From positions 1 to 31,589 of the forward strand of contig CAUUCY010000016.1 in NCBI GenBank assembly GCA_963543835.1: DNA of 31,589 nucleotides. The letters are read 5' to 3'. The notes beneath the pieces were generated by a model. It searched no databases, was not told where the DNA came from, and worked only from the letters and a program-made list of their open reading frames with translations. The DNA is from Cryptobacteroides sp963543835 (GTDB lineage Bacteria; Bacteroidota; Bacteroidia; Bacteroidales; UBA932). Shown in pieces: positions 1-9,469 of the stretch; position 1 is the first letter of the stretch; every line of letters starts with the position of its first letter. The translations under genes were made by a program, and so were the position numbers.

Positions 1-210
1 GTTCCCCTTGAAATGTTCAGGACCGAATTGGAATACAGTAATCTTGGAGCCGGTAGAAAATTCCATAGTTGCCTTGCGACCCTTACCTGTCGTGTTTTCA
101 GACCAGCTTACAATGCCGTTTTTATAGCTTAGAAAATCCACTGTCTTCTCGTCTTTGCCTCCGAAAATCGCTTTATGACCTGCCTTATTGTCTTTCCATA
201 GATCTTCCGT
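1..210 (-). other. Shared edge domain, copy 1 (left-edge lipoprotein)
   Basis: Residues about 212-281 of the Ig-like lipoprotein. It begins STEDLWKDNKAG and later reads 'SWSENTTGKGRKATMEF' and 'GPEHFKGN' at the window edge. Ungapped against copy 2 over the last 36 residues, 19 are identical. The N-T-T-G..R.A.....G.....Q spacing recalls BACON-type beta-sandwiches, but I cannot assign a family. Confidence 0.7.
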
Positions 211-843
211 AGAAGGCTCTGTAGGGATGCGGAGGGTGATAGGAATTTCAATGGAAGCCTTTATCTCAGTTTCATTCTTGCTTACGGCGCTGACTTTCAC
301 CGTGCCTTCCTTCAAGCCTTTCAGAACGGCTTTTTTGCTGTCCTTCTTATCAGGAGTTATCTCTGCAACTTTGCTGTCGTCAATGGACCATTCAATATCC
401 TGATATGTGGCGTTTGCAGGAGTAAACTCAACCGTGAGATTGGTGCTTTCATCTTCCGAAAGACTTTCCTTTTCTGCATTTATTTTAATGCTTTGTGCAG
501 GTATAGGATTTACAGTGACGTTGCAGACTGCCTTGATTTTCTTGTCTGCCTGGCTTACGGCGCTGATTACGGCTTTACCCGGATATACGCCCTGTACCCT
601 TCCGAAATTGTCTACTGTTGCAACTTTTGCATTATCTGTTTCCCATAATATATAGTTGCTGCTTGCATTTTCAGGTGCAATTTTCGCATTCAACTCCACA
701 ACTTCGCCTACATTGAGCACAACACTCGACTTGTCCAAAGACAAGCCTGTTGTCTGTACTAATTTCTGCTCTTTCTCCTGGCAGGCGATCAAAATGAATG
801 CCGAAGCCAGGGCGATTGATGCTGTAAGTAATTTATGTTTCAT
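1..843 (-). CDS. Ig-like (Big_2-type) surface lipoprotein, C-terminus cut by left edge
   Basis: An open frame of 281 codons starts at the ATG at 843 and runs off the window. The N-terminus is a lipoprotein signal with lipobox L-I-A-C (Cys21), followed by an acidic/Gln stretch (QEKEQK) compatible with surface export. Two bacterial Ig-like repeats follow, at about residues 31-112 and 115-205. They have the usual pattern: 'LSLDKSSVVLNVGE', 'ILWETDNAKVATVD', 'GRVQGVYPGKAVISAV', then 'WSIDDSKVAEI' and 'LKGLKEGTVKVSAV'. From about residue 212 a different domain begins (EDLWKDNKAG...) that also ends the gene at the right edge of the window. The gene lies 23 bases after SusD1 on the same strand, so it is probably the third gene of that operon. 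That position is typical for a surface glycan-binding protein or a multidomain enzyme. The missing C-terminus could carry a catalytic domain, so function stays open. Confidence 0.85.
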   Translation of the reverse strand, partial: MKHKLLTASIALASAFILIACQEKEQKLVQTTGLSLDKSSVVLNVGEVVELNAKIAPENASSNYILWETDNAKVATVDNFGRVQGVYPGKAVISAVSQADKKIKAVCNVTVNPIPAQSIKINAEKESLSEDESTNLTVEFTPANATYQDIEWSIDDSKVAEITPDKKDSKKAVLKGLKEGTVKVSAVSKNETEIKASIEIPITLRIPTEPSTEDLWKDNKAGHKAIFGGKDEKTVDFLSYKNGIVSWSENTTGKGRKATMEFSTGSKITVFQFGPEHFKGN

Positions 844-866
844 ATTATAATCTTTTTATCAGTCAG

Positions 867-2495
867 TTATTCGGACCAATTAGTGTTTGGAGAAGTCTCC
901 TCTTTTGCCATATCGAGTACCATGTCGGCAAGAGACAATTTATTGCCTGTGCGGTAGTGATTCTTTGAACCGCTTCTGTCAACCTGTATTCCCCAACGTT
1001 TATTGTTATAGAATTCTCTTCCTCCCTCCATCCACATTTCGATGCGGGTCTGGAGCTGAACCATTTGAATAGCGCTCATGCCTCCCATTCCATTATAGCT
1101 GTCGCAAGTGAGAGGGGTCTCGCCTTTCTTTGTACGGGCGGTAAGGAGTACATCAAGAGTTTTCTTTGCATTTGCAGCATCGTTCTTCATTGCGTAGGCT
1201 TCTGCGAGCATCAGATATGCTTCGGAAGTCCTGAAGATAACGTTGTCGCAATTTTCCTTATGGTCACGTTTGTTAGAGTCCTTGCAGATTGTGGCAGCCC
1301 ATTTGAGCGTTGCATAAGGAGGGATTTCTCTGACTTCTTTAGTGTTTTGGTTGTCGATGATATAAGTGTATGATACACTCTTGCTGGTGAAAATTGCTTT
1401 ACGGAAATCCTTTTCATCCATTTTGTCAAAAAGACGGTCATCGATTCTCGGTGCTTCCTGATAGTTGCCTGCCAGAGAAGGCCCGCCGAAAACATTGAAG
1501 AAGCTGTAGAAATAAGTATTTGAACCGTTTGTATCAGGGAATCCGAGAATTACTTCAGGGTTAACTGCAGGTTTCACGCTGAGGAACGCGCTGTTCTCCG
1601 CCTTTATGTCCTTGCTACCGTTTACATAGTTATCGAGATCAGCATCTTTTCCTCCATAAAATTCCTCCTTAATGAACTCTTTATACTTGCTTGTAAGTGC
1701 TTTGCCAGCCTCTATACAGGTATCATAGTCCTTTGCCCACAAGGCTGCGCGTGCAAGAAGAAATTGGGCGACACCAAGATCTATGTCGAAAGGATCTGCC
1801 GTATAGCCGTATTCCTGAAGACGGACTACAGCCTCCTTGAGGTCCTCTATTATCATATCATAGGTCTCGGCTGCAGAAGAAATCTTTGCAGGAGGGTTTA
1901 CTTTATACTCTTTGTAAAGAGGCATACCCTTGCCCTCCTTCCCCTCTGCAGGGCGGAAACGCTCCATGAGCTGGAGGTAGCCGTATGCTCTAAGAGTGAG
2001 AGCCTGACCGCGGAACTTGGCAACTTTTCCTCCGAGATCGGCACCTTCCGGTGTCATGTAGTATATGACCTTGTTGGCATTTGTCACCATTGTCGCGCAT
2101 AGAGCATAGTAAGGGAAGGTGTTGTTGTCGAGCTTGTATGTCGTCACGAGCTGATAGGCAGTCTCGTGCCCGGAATTTGCAGTTTCGATTGTTCCCGGTA
2201 TGGCATCGTTGCCGCGCATTGACATCAGGAAGTCCTGATCCACCTGAGAATTAAGAGAGTATGAGGAATATCCGGTCCAAGTGCCTCCGACCATATTGAA
2301 GTTATTTTGGAGATTCAAGCCCATACCGCTGATGATGATATCCTTTGCGCTTTCATCAGTGCCTTTCAATATTTCCTGTATCTGCTCGTCAGTGAGGTTG
2401 TTTGGTGGAGGAACATCAAGACTCTTACAGGAAGGAATTACAACTGCCGCCAAAATAGCGAGTGTACTGTATATAATTTTTTTCATATTGCTCAT
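867..2495 (-). CDS. SusD/RagB-family outer-membrane lipoprotein (SusD1)
   Basis: This 542-residue SusD-like lipoprotein is the surface lid that pairs with a SusC channel and captures the ligand. The signal peptide ends in P-S-C (Cys23). Family features include the helical/TPR-like stretch 'VAKFRGQALTLRAYGYLQLMERF' region near residue 160, 'AAETYDMIIEDLKEAV', and the C-terminal 'RTSEAYLMLAEAYAMKND' followed by 'GGREFYNNKRWG'. Length is normal for the family. The start is 13 bases after the SusC1 stop. A second ATG three codons in is equally possible. The ligand cannot be read from the sequence; a SusD of this kind could bind a glycan or a peptide. Confidence 0.93.
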   Translation of the reverse strand: MSNMKKIIYSTLAILAAVVIPSCKSLDVPPPNNLTDEQIQEILKGTDESAKDIIISGMGLNLQNNFNMVGGTWTGYSSYSLNSQVDQDFLMSMRGNDAIPGTIETANSGHETAYQLVTTYKLDNNTFPYYALCATMVTNANKVIYYMTPEGADLGGKVAKFRGQALTLRAYGYLQLMERFRPAEGKEGKGMPLYKEYKVNPPAKISSAAETYDMIIEDLKEAVVRLQEYGYTADPFDIDLGVAQFLLARAALWAKDYDTCIEAGKALTSKYKEFIKEEFYGGKDADLDNYVNGSKDIKAENSAFLSVKPAVNPEVILGFPDTNGSNTYFYSFFNVFGGPSLAGNYQEAPRIDDRLFDKMDEKDFRKAIFTSKSVSYTYIIDNQNTKEVREIPPYATLKWAATICKDSNKRDHKENCDNVIFRTSEAYLMLAEAYAMKNDAANAKKTLDVLLTARTKKGETPLTCDSYNGMGGMSAIQMVQLQTRIEMWMEGGREFYNNKRWGIQVDRSGSKNHYRTGNKLSLADMVLDMAKEETSPNTNWSE

Positions 2496-2508
2496 TTCAT
2501 TAAGTTCA

Positions 2509-5500
2509 TTAGAAATCGAGGTTGAATCCGAGCGTGAAAGTACGCATCATAGGGAAGCAATACGTGTCTACATCACCATAACCGCCGCCTGCCGTCATAG
2601 AAGGATCTATGCCTTTGGCTGCAGTGAGGATGAAGAGGTTGTCTGCCGAAGCAAACAGGCGAAGGCCGCTTACGTACTCTATGCCGATTTTCTTGAAGAA
2701 TTCTTTAGGCGCTCTGTAACTTACAGTGATGTTTTTGAGTCTCAGGTATGAAGCCGAGAAGAGCGACATGTCTGTGAAGTGCCAGTTCTGTCCGTTTGCG
2801 GAAGTTCCCTGGAAGAAAGTGTTGTTACCAGACGGATACCACTGCATAGGGAATCCCGCTCCATTGTTTTCAGGAGTCCAGGTGTTGTGAAGAGCCTCCT
2901 TTGAAGCGAACATCTGACCGAAAGACTGGGAGCCTGTTGTAGCGTAGAGAAGTTGTGCATAGTCTGCACTGAAGAACTTTCCTCCGAGCTGGTACGCAAA
3001 CTGCATGTCGAGAGAGAAATTCTTCCAGCTCAAGCTGGTATTGAAACCTCCCACGAGGTCTGGAATTGCACTTCCGACTTCCCACTTGCTTGACAATGCG
3101 TAATTTGTAGTCTTTACACCACCTCCCACAGGAGTGTCCGTAAACTTGCCTGCATCGTGATCCGCCTGTGTGACACGGTGGAGATAGAGAGGAAGACCAG
3201 TCTTTTCATCTATACCCATATATCTGTGCAGATACATATTGTACCAGTCTCTGCCTATTCCGCGAAGATAGCAGGTTGCGCTCTGGCTTCCCGCTCCGGC
3301 GTTACCCCAAGAATCCGTATTGGCTTCCCAAGTCCCTTCAGGGAGTCCTTCCACATGTGCAGGAATTGCATCTTTAGGAAGATTGGTGAGTTTTGTGGTG
3401 TAGTGGCTCGCGTTGAAAGCAATATTCCATATGAAATCACGGGTACGTATGATGTCGGCATTGATGTCGATTTCTATACCTCTGTTGGTGATTTCGGCGC
3501 AGTTGCGAGGGAGTTTGCTCTGACCTGTCGCGAGCAGGGAAACAGGCTGCAGGAAGAGAGAGTTTCCCGTCACGCGGTTGTAGAAATCCAAGGTGACATC
3601 CACTCTGTCGAATACTGAAAGGTCGAGGCCTATATCGAAGGTAGCGGTCTCCTCCCAGGTAAGGGCATCGTTTACGAAGCCTCCCATAGATAATTTGTAG
3701 TCTGTTCCTGTCGGAATACCCGTACCGTTGGTCGCCGATTTATATATGGTGCTATAACCCCAGGTGCGGTATGTCATATAACGCCCTATGCCGTTCTGAT
3801 TACCTATTAGACCATAACTTGTACGGAGTTTGGCGTTGGTAAGCCAGGATTCGTGAGCCTCGCTCAGGAAAGATTCCTCGGAGATTCTCCAGCCTGCGCC
3901 CACTGACCAGAATGTTCCCCAGCGATTGGCGGCGCGGAATTTTGAAGAACCGTCACGGCGTATAGAGCCCGTAAGGTAATACTTGTCTGCGTATACATAA
4001 TTTGCACGTCCCAGATAAGAACGCATCCTTTCTATATCGTGTCCGTAGTTAGGAGTCCATGTCGAACCTGCGCTCTGATAGCGACCTACGAAGTTACCGT
4101 TTGCAAGGAAGCCCGGAATGAACTCGTCCGTTCCTCCCCAGGCAGTGTGCTCGTATTCCCAGTCACTGCTTTCTGTCAGCGCCATTGCGTCCACGTGGTG
4201 CTTGCCGAAGTCCTGAATATATGAGATTCTGTTCTGGAGATTCAAGACATTCGTATTGGAATTCCTCTTTCCGAAATAGCCACCTATACCCTTTGCACGA
4301 CCGGTAGTACCATTGTAATAGCGGTTCTCCATTCTGTTGATGAAGTCGTATGATACATCGAGCCTGTATGTGAAGTGATTGAGGAAATAGACTTCAGCAT
4401 AAGAGCGGGTATTGAGAATCTGGTATACATCCTCTCGCACGTCATGTTTTATGGCGTAAAGAATGTCTGTTCCGCCATAGTTGCGGGTGGTCTGTCCGAG
4501 AGGGGAATAAGTCTCATTGTAAAGGACATTGCGCAACTTCTCTCCATTCTTGTCATAAATGAAATTTCCATCTTTGTCGTGAGCGTGGAATGGAATTATA
4601 GGAGTATGACCGTTTACGAATCTCGATACCGAGCCCTGATTGGAACCGGAGTTGCGTGCATTCCAATAACTTCCTATATAATTTGTTCTTGAATAGGTGT
4701 AATTGACATTCGTGCCGACTTTGAGCCATTCAAAAAGCTTTGCATTGATTTTTGCACGTCCTGTCAATCTGCTGAAATTGGAGTTCGGAATATAGGAAGG
4801 ATCTTCCATAAATCCTATAGATATATAATGATCTTCCTTTTCGGAACCGCCGCTTGCAGCTATGTCGTACTGCTGGCGGAAACCAGTCTGGAGCAGAGCG
4901 TCCGCATAAGTGTCCTTATACAGAAGTTTTGCTTTAGGGTTGAGCCTTCCTGTGCTCGGATCTATGAGATACTCCCCTGACATGGTGGAAGATGATGACG
5001 AATTGCTGCCGTCAGGGGTATATACCGCTCCGGGAACATTATATGCCATATAGTTTCCAAGGCTGTTCCTTGCGAAGGTGTTTTCCTGACCTATGTAGTT
5101 GAAAAGGTGCTGGCTTGCAAATTCCGCAGCCTGCTCGTGGGTATAATTAGGGTTATTTACATTGGTCTTGTACTCTCCGGTAGCGGTATCGAGTACCGGA
5201 CCTCCTGTCTTGTTCACGCCATAGCGGTAAGAGTTGTAGATTGAACGCCATACATATTCGTATATGCCTGCGGCATTGTCAATCTGATTGCTTGCATAAG
5301 TGCCCGGAGTGTTCCAGCCGAAACGTGTCTGGAAATTCACCTTGGTCTTTCCGCTTGTGCCGTTCTTCGTGGTTACGAGGATGACACCGTTCGCACCGCG
5401 TGAGCCGTAGATTGCAGTCGAAGCCGCATCCTTGAGCACGGTGATTGAAGCGATGTCCTCGGAGTTCATGTTGGAGAGAGGGTTCGCGCCTTGTGCAGGC

Positions 5501-6051
5501 ACACCGTCAATCACAACCAATGCGTCGGAAGAGTTCTGGCTTGTGGAGCCGAGTCCGCGTACACGCAAGCCGGCGTCATTGCCCGGTTGCGCATCCACAG
5601 CCGCGTAAATCAATCCCGGCACGGCACCCTCAAGGGCTTTAGTCGCCGAAGACGCATTCTGCGTTGTAAGTAGTTTGTTGTTGATTTGGGTGATAGCTCC
5701 GGTGAGGTCTTTTCTTTTTGCGGAGCCGTAACCGATTACGATGACATCTTCGAGGAAGAGTGCGTCGTTTTTGAGGGTTACATTGACTATTTTCTGTGAG
5801 CCTAAGCTGACTTCCTGTGAAGCATAGCCTATTGCCGAGAAAACGAGGACATCTCCTGCCTTTGCAGTTATTGTCCAATTACCATCCAGGTCGGCTGAAG
5901 TGCCTCGGGTAGTACCTTTAATTACTACTCCCGCTCCGACAACCGGCTCGCCTTGCTCATCTATGACCTTACCGGAGATAGACGACTGAGCAAATGCCTG
6001 CGCCCCCATGAGCAGGAGTGCAAACATAACCATCATTAATCGTTTCGTCAT
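2509..6051 (-). CDS. SusC/RagA-family TonB-dependent outer-membrane transporter (SusC1)
   Basis: At 1180 residues this is the longest of the three SusC proteins here. It has a type I signal peptide ending A-F-A before Gln22. A carboxypeptidase-D-regulatory-like domain follows (about 25-95, 'ISGKVIDEQGEPVVGAGVVI'), then a TonB-box-like segment (about 101-110, LEDVIVIGYG) and the plug domain with 'VLKDAASTAIYGSRGANGVI'. The rest is a long beta-barrel ending in aromatic 'TFTLGFNLDF', the usual outer-membrane insertion signal. There is no STN signalling domain, so it does not look like a transducer for an anti-sigma factor. It is first in a minus-strand operon with SusD1 and the Ig-like lipoprotein. 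A good Bacteroidota promoter candidate lies about 110 bases upstream. A short serine run (NSSSSSTMSG) in an extracellular-loop region is unremarkable. Confidence 0.95.
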   Translation of the reverse strand: MTKRLMMVMFALLLMGAQAFAQSSISGKVIDEQGEPVVGAGVVIKGTTRGTSADLDGNWTITAKAGDVLVFSAIGYASQEVSLGSQKIVNVTLKNDALFLEDVIVIGYGSAKRKDLTGAITQINNKLLTTQNASSATKALEGAVPGLIYAAVDAQPGNDAGLRVRGLGSTSQNSSDALVVIDGVPAQGANPLSNMNSEDIASITVLKDAASTAIYGSRGANGVILVTTKNGTSGKTKVNFQTRFGWNTPGTYASNQIDNAAGIYEYVWRSIYNSYRYGVNKTGGPVLDTATGEYKTNVNNPNYTHEQAAEFASQHLFNYIGQENTFARNSLGNYMAYNVPGAVYTPDGSNSSSSSTMSGEYLIDPSTGRLNPKAKLLYKDTYADALLQTGFRQQYDIAASGGSEKEDHYISIGFMEDPSYIPNSNFSRLTGRAKINAKLFEWLKVGTNVNYTYSRTNYIGSYWNARNSGSNQGSVSRFVNGHTPIIPFHAHDKDGNFIYDKNGEKLRNVLYNETYSPLGQTTRNYGGTDILYAIKHDVREDVYQILNTRSYAEVYFLNHFTYRLDVSYDFINRMENRYYNGTTGRAKGIGGYFGKRNSNTNVLNLQNRISYIQDFGKHHVDAMALTESSDWEYEHTAWGGTDEFIPGFLANGNFVGRYQSAGSTWTPNYGHDIERMRSYLGRANYVYADKYYLTGSIRRDGSSKFRAANRWGTFWSVGAGWRISEESFLSEAHESWLTNAKLRTSYGLIGNQNGIGRYMTYRTWGYSTIYKSATNGTGIPTGTDYKLSMGGFVNDALTWEETATFDIGLDLSVFDRVDVTLDFYNRVTGNSLFLQPVSLLATGQSKLPRNCAEITNRGIEIDINADIIRTRDFIWNIAFNASHYTTKLTNLPKDAIPAHVEGLPEGTWEANTDSWGNAGAGSQSATCYLRGIGRDWYNMYLHRYMGIDEKTGLPLYLHRVTQADHDAGKFTDTPVGGGVKTTNYALSSKWEVGSAIPDLVGGFNTSLSWKNFSLDMQFAYQLGGKFFSADYAQLLYATTGSQSFGQMFASKEALHNTWTPENNGAGFPMQWYPSGNNTFFQGTSANGQNWHFTDMSLFSASYLRLKNITVSYRAPKEFFKKIGIEYVSGLRLFASADNLFILTAAKGIDPSMTAGGGYGDVDTYCFPMMRTFTLGFNLDF

Positions 6052-6161
6052 AAGACAATTTTTAAATGAAAAGTAATAGTGTTAATAATATTTGTTTGTG
6101 TAACAAAAAATTAGCTGTTAAATAGTTTGGTTAGTGACAAGTCTGTAATCGGTTTGTTTGT

Positions 6162-6192
6162 CAAAATTATAAAATAAATCGATTAAAATCAA
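6162..6192 (-). promoter_or_regulatory. Bacteroidota-type promoter for SusC1 operon
   Basis: Read on the minus strand, a -33-like TTG (6192-6190) is followed after 20 bases by TAATTTTG (6169-6162). This is a full match to the Bacteroidota -7 consensus TAnnTTTG at the expected spacing. Transcription would begin near 6155, giving a leader of about 105 bases before the SusC1 ATG. The motif and spacing are seen directly; activity is inferred. Confidence 0.6.
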
Positions 6193-6209
6193 GTTATTTA
6201 AGGATTATT

Positions 6210-6230
6210 TTCGGGGAAATTTTCCCTGAA
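6210..6230. repeat. 21-bp near-perfect palindrome, candidate operator
   Basis: Arms TTCGGGGAAA and TTTCCCTGAA flank a central T at 6220. Nine of ten arm positions pair; the single mismatch is 6213/6227. It sits upstream of the -33 element of the SusC1 promoter, centred at about -65 relative to the predicted start, a common position for an activator site. It has no U-run on either side, so it is not an obvious terminator. Its binding protein is unknown, since no regulator gene is in the window. Confidence 0.45.
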
Positions 6231-6282
6231 TCTGTGTCCGCAAAAACACGGGATTTAATCATATTATACCGATAAATAGGGA

Positions 6283-6313
6283 TTGTTTGATTTTTTCCTC
6301 CTATATACCTTTA
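6283..6313 (+). promoter_or_regulatory. Weak promoter candidate for SusC2 operon
   Basis: TTG (6283-6285), then 20 bases, then TACCTTTA (6306-6313). The last element matches TAnnTTTG in all but the final base. The start would lie near 6320, about 20 bases before the chosen SusC2 ATG at 6341. It is the best match I found for this operon but is not a full consensus. Confidence 0.3.
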
Positions 6314-6340
6314 CACTTCAATTCTAATTTCATCAGACGG

Positions 6341-9300
6341 ATGCCGAGACTGTTATTTATCTTCCTACTTTTTTTATGCTCTAACAGCTTGCTGGCGCAA
6401 CAAAATATTGAACCGTTCAAAAATATAGTTTTCCCGAAATCCGGCAATTATGTCTATGGCTATGTAAAGGATAAAAATACAGGTACAGCCATGGCAGGTG
6501 TTGTAATTATGCATAAAACCATCCCCTCAATGGGAACCGCCAGCAATAACGAGGGTCTTTATTTGTTGAAGATTCCCGAAGATGGTGCGGAAATCACTTT
6601 TTCCTGTATGGGATATGAATCCAAAACCGTCAGGGTAACATTCAGGGAAAGGCTTGACATGGTAATGGCGGAGTCTTTGGAAAGCATTGATGAAGTGGTG
6701 GTAACGGGGTACCATTCCATAAAAAAGGAGAGTTTTACGGGTAATGCAATACGAATAGACAAAGACGCCATCTTAAATGCAAATTCGGGGAACCTTATTT
6801 CTGCGATCCAAACATTCGACCCATCTTTTAGATTGATTGAAGATATTTCCTCGGGGGCGGATCCCAATAAGTTACCTAAATTCGTGATGAGAGGATTGAC
6901 GGGCATAGGGGAGACGGATCTGGAAAAGGCTGCATCTTCCCTAATCTCCAAGGAAGTCCTGAATGGTAACTCGAACCTGCCCATATTTATTTTGGACGGC
7001 TTTGAAGTTGATGTGGAAAAAATATATGATTTGGATATAAACAGCATCCATAGCATAAATATATTGAAAGACGCCGCCGCCACGGCAATATATGGCTCTC
7101 GTGCCGCAAATGGAGTCATCGTGATTGAACGCCGTTCTCCCGATGCAGGAAAAATCAGAATGCATTATGTAGGAACAGTATCGGTGGAGACTCCCGACCT
7201 GTCTTCTTACAATCTTATGAATGCAAGAGAAAAATTGGAGGCGGAAAGACTTGCAGGACTATATGACAGTTCTTTCCCCGAAATCTCGCCATACAATAAT
7301 GACTATTACAGACGTCTTAATAATATCCTTACCGGAACTGACACTTACTGGCTTTCTCAGGGTTTGCGCACAAGTATGGACAATAGGCATTCTCTGTTTG
7401 TCGACGGAGGGGAACACGATGTGAGATGGGGAATCAAACTGGGATATAAAAGTAATGCGGGCGTTATGAAGCATTCTTCGAGAAACAGTACAGACGGTAG
7501 CTTTTCGATTGACTGGCGCAGAGGGGGTCTTCAGATACGCAACATGGTGTCGTTTGCCAAGAATAACAGCTCAAATGTACCCTATAATACATTCAGAACC
7601 TATTCTCATCTTTTGCCCTATCTCAGACTTTATGATAATGAAGGTCTTTATGTCAGACGTCTTGAAAGATTCAGAGGATATTCCGGAACTCTCGTCAATC
7701 CGCTTTATGAAATAGAGTATTATAACAGTTTTGATAAATCCACCTACAACGAAATCTCGGATAATCTCGATTTTAATTGGAATATAATCGGCGGGCTGAA
7801 ATTGAAAGGGCATTTTTCCGCATTGTTGAGGAATTCTGAGCAGGAACGCTTCAAAGACCCTTCATCAGCCGCATATTCATCATCCCAAGGAGCAAAAAAC
7901 GGAGAGAAGACCGATGGGCAAAGCCGCAAAAGCATTCTTGACGGGAGCCTGTCATTAATTTTCAACAGAAGAATATCAGGAAGTGACATTAATGTCTGCC
8001 TCTCCTCCAATGTGAGACAGACTACGGCAAAAGCCTCTACGATTCATTTTCGGGGTTTCCCCGGGGGTAAACTGATTTCTCCGAACTACTCGGCGGAAGT
8101 CTATGGAAAGCCCGTCAGTTCCGACAATATTGTCAGAATGATAGGACAGTTGTTGACTATAAATTATTCCTATAAGGATATATACCTTTTGGATGTCACG
8201 GGGCGTGCAGACGGCTCTTCGGAATTCGGTGCGGATAAGAGATGGTCCGTTTTTTGGGCGACAGGCGGAGGACTTAACATACATAATTATTCTTTCCTAA
8301 AAGGCAACGAAACCATTTCCTTACTGAAAATAAGGGCATCTTACGGACTGACGGGCAAAACCAACTTCCCTCTATACTCTGCCCGAGACATGTATGACCT
8401 TCAGACCGAAGGGTGGTACCCTACGGGCTACGGAGTCTTTCTGTCTCAGAAAGGGAATCCTGATCTGAGATGGGAACGTAAATATTCCTTTGATGCAGGC
8501 GCTGAAATAGGGCTTTGGAAGGACAGGCTATACCTTAGACTGACGGGCTACCGCGAAAGGACTGTGGATCTTATTTCGGACTACACCATACCGTCATCTA
8601 CGGGATTTACTTCCTATAAAGACAATATGGGAAAGGTGAAGAATACCGGGCTTGAACTTGATATGCGCATAAAAATATATTCAGACAGAGACTGGTTCTT
8701 TCAGATATTCGGCAATTTTGCGCACAACGAAAACCGAATCATGGAAATTTCGCAGGCAATGAGGGATTACAATAAAAGAATAGAAGACTTATTCTCCAAA
8801 TTCAGACCGGGAGAGTCAAGTTCGCGCGATTTTGCCAAGACTTACCTGAAATACTATGAAGGGGCGTCCTTGACTTCGATATATGGAATGAAATCTCTGG
8901 GAATAAGCCCCTCTAACGGAAAAGAAATATACATCAAAAAAGACGGCACTGTAACCGACAAATGGTCTGCGGAAGAATGGTCTGTAATAGGGGATTCCTC
9001 TCCATCCGGACAAGGGTCTTTCGGCTGTACTTTATCTTTCAGAAGATTTTCCCTCTTCTCTTCCTTTATGTATACTTTCGGCGGAGACTCATATAATCAT
9101 ACTCTTGTGTCATACGTTGAAAACGCTGACATAAAAAATTCAAATGTCGATAGAAGAGTCCTTTGGGACAGATGGCAAAAGCCAGGGGACGTGACCACGA
9201 TGAAGGACATACGGGACAGAAGTAAAACCACCGGAGCTTCGTCCAGATTCGTTCAGAAAGACAACACTCTGAGATTCAGTTCTCTTACATTGAATTATTC

Positions 9301-9457
9301 GCTCCCGGAAAGCATGCTCAATAAGTATCATATAGCGGGTATAAGGCTTTCCCTATCGGTGAATGATCTGTTTTATCTTTCCACAATACGAAGAGAAAGA
9401 GGGCTTGATTATCCTTTTTCGCGATCTTGCAACTTCACTGCAAATGTAACATTCTAA
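6341..9457 (+). CDS. SusC/RagA-family TonB-dependent transporter of a peptide-type cassette (SusC2)
   Basis: I start this gene at the ATG at 6341 (1038 residues) because that places the signal peptide (MPRLLFIFLLFLCSNSLLAQ) at the N-terminus. An upstream in-frame TTG at 6287 would add 18 residues ahead of it. A carboxypeptidase-D-regulatory-like domain (about 38-110) is followed by the TonB-box-like 'IDEVVVTGYH' (about 116-125). The plug has 'SINILKDAAATAIYGSRAANGVIVI' near residue 235, and the plug carries a longer charged insertion (about 165-205) than SusC1. The barrel ends 'CNFTANVTF'. It heads an operon with SusD2, DUF4843, PKD-like, fimbrillin-like and metalloprotease genes. That gene order resembles the B. 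thetaiotaomicron BT2263-type system, whose structure contained bound oligopeptides, so peptide import is the likely role. Confidence 0.92.
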   Translation: MPRLLFIFLLFLCSNSLLAQQNIEPFKNIVFPKSGNYVYGYVKDKNTGTAMAGVVIMHKTIPSMGTASNNEGLYLLKIPEDGAEITFSCMGYESKTVRVTFRERLDMVMAESLESIDEVVVTGYHSIKKESFTGNAIRIDKDAILNANSGNLISAIQTFDPSFRLIEDISSGADPNKLPKFVMRGLTGIGETDLEKAASSLISKEVLNGNSNLPIFILDGFEVDVEKIYDLDINSIHSINILKDAAATAIYGSRAANGVIVIERRSPDAGKIRMHYVGTVSVETPDLSSYNLMNAREKLEAERLAGLYDSSFPEISPYNNDYYRRLNNILTGTDTYWLSQGLRTSMDNRHSLFVDGGEHDVRWGIKLGYKSNAGVMKHSSRNSTDGSFSIDWRRGGLQIRNMVSFAKNNSSNVPYNTFRTYSHLLPYLRLYDNEGLYVRRLERFRGYSGTLVNPLYEIEYYNSFDKSTYNEISDNLDFNWNIIGGLKLKGHFSALLRNSEQERFKDPSSAAYSSSQGAKNGEKTDGQSRKSILDGSLSLIFNRRISGSDINVCLSSNVRQTTAKASTIHFRGFPGGKLISPNYSAEVYGKPVSSDNIVRMIGQLLTINYSYKDIYLLDVTGRADGSSEFGADKRWSVFWATGGGLNIHNYSFLKGNETISLLKIRASYGLTGKTNFPLYSARDMYDLQTEGWYPTGYGVFLSQKGNPDLRWERKYSFDAGAEIGLWKDRLYLRLTGYRERTVDLISDYTIPSSTGFTSYKDNMGKVKNTGLELDMRIKIYSDRDWFFQIFGNFAHNENRIMEISQAMRDYNKRIEDLFSKFRPGESSSRDFAKTYLKYYEGASLTSIYGMKSLGISPSNGKEIYIKKDGTVTDKWSAEEWSVIGDSSPSGQGSFGCTLSFRRFSLFSSFMYTFGGDSYNHTLVSYVENADIKNSNVDRRVLWDRWQKPGDVTTMKDIRDRSKTTGASSRFVQKDNTLRFSSLTLNYSLPESMLNKYHIAGIRLSLSVNDLFYLSTIRRERGLDYPFSRSCNFTANVTF

Positions 9458-9469
9458 ATAAAAGTCGAG

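Larger units (their letters stand above)
6052..6340. other. Divergent intergenic region between SusC1 and SusC2
   Basis: This 289-base AT-rich gap separates the divergently transcribed SusC1 and SusC2 operons. It holds a strong minus-strand promoter candidate, a 21-base near-perfect palindrome upstream of it, and a weak plus-strand promoter candidate close to SusC2. I see no convincing small gene in it. The plus-strand open frame that begins at a TTG at 6287 merely extends SusC2 ahead of its signal peptide. Confidence 0.7.

Noticed and set aside
6095..6107. Small dyad TTTGT-GTA-ACAAA in the SusC1 leader
   Set aside because: Five-base arms in AT-rich sequence are expected by chance, and no further pairing extends it.
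6287..6340. N-terminal extension of SusC2 from a TTG codon
   Set aside because: It would put 18 residues before a clear signal peptide that starts at the ATG at 6341.
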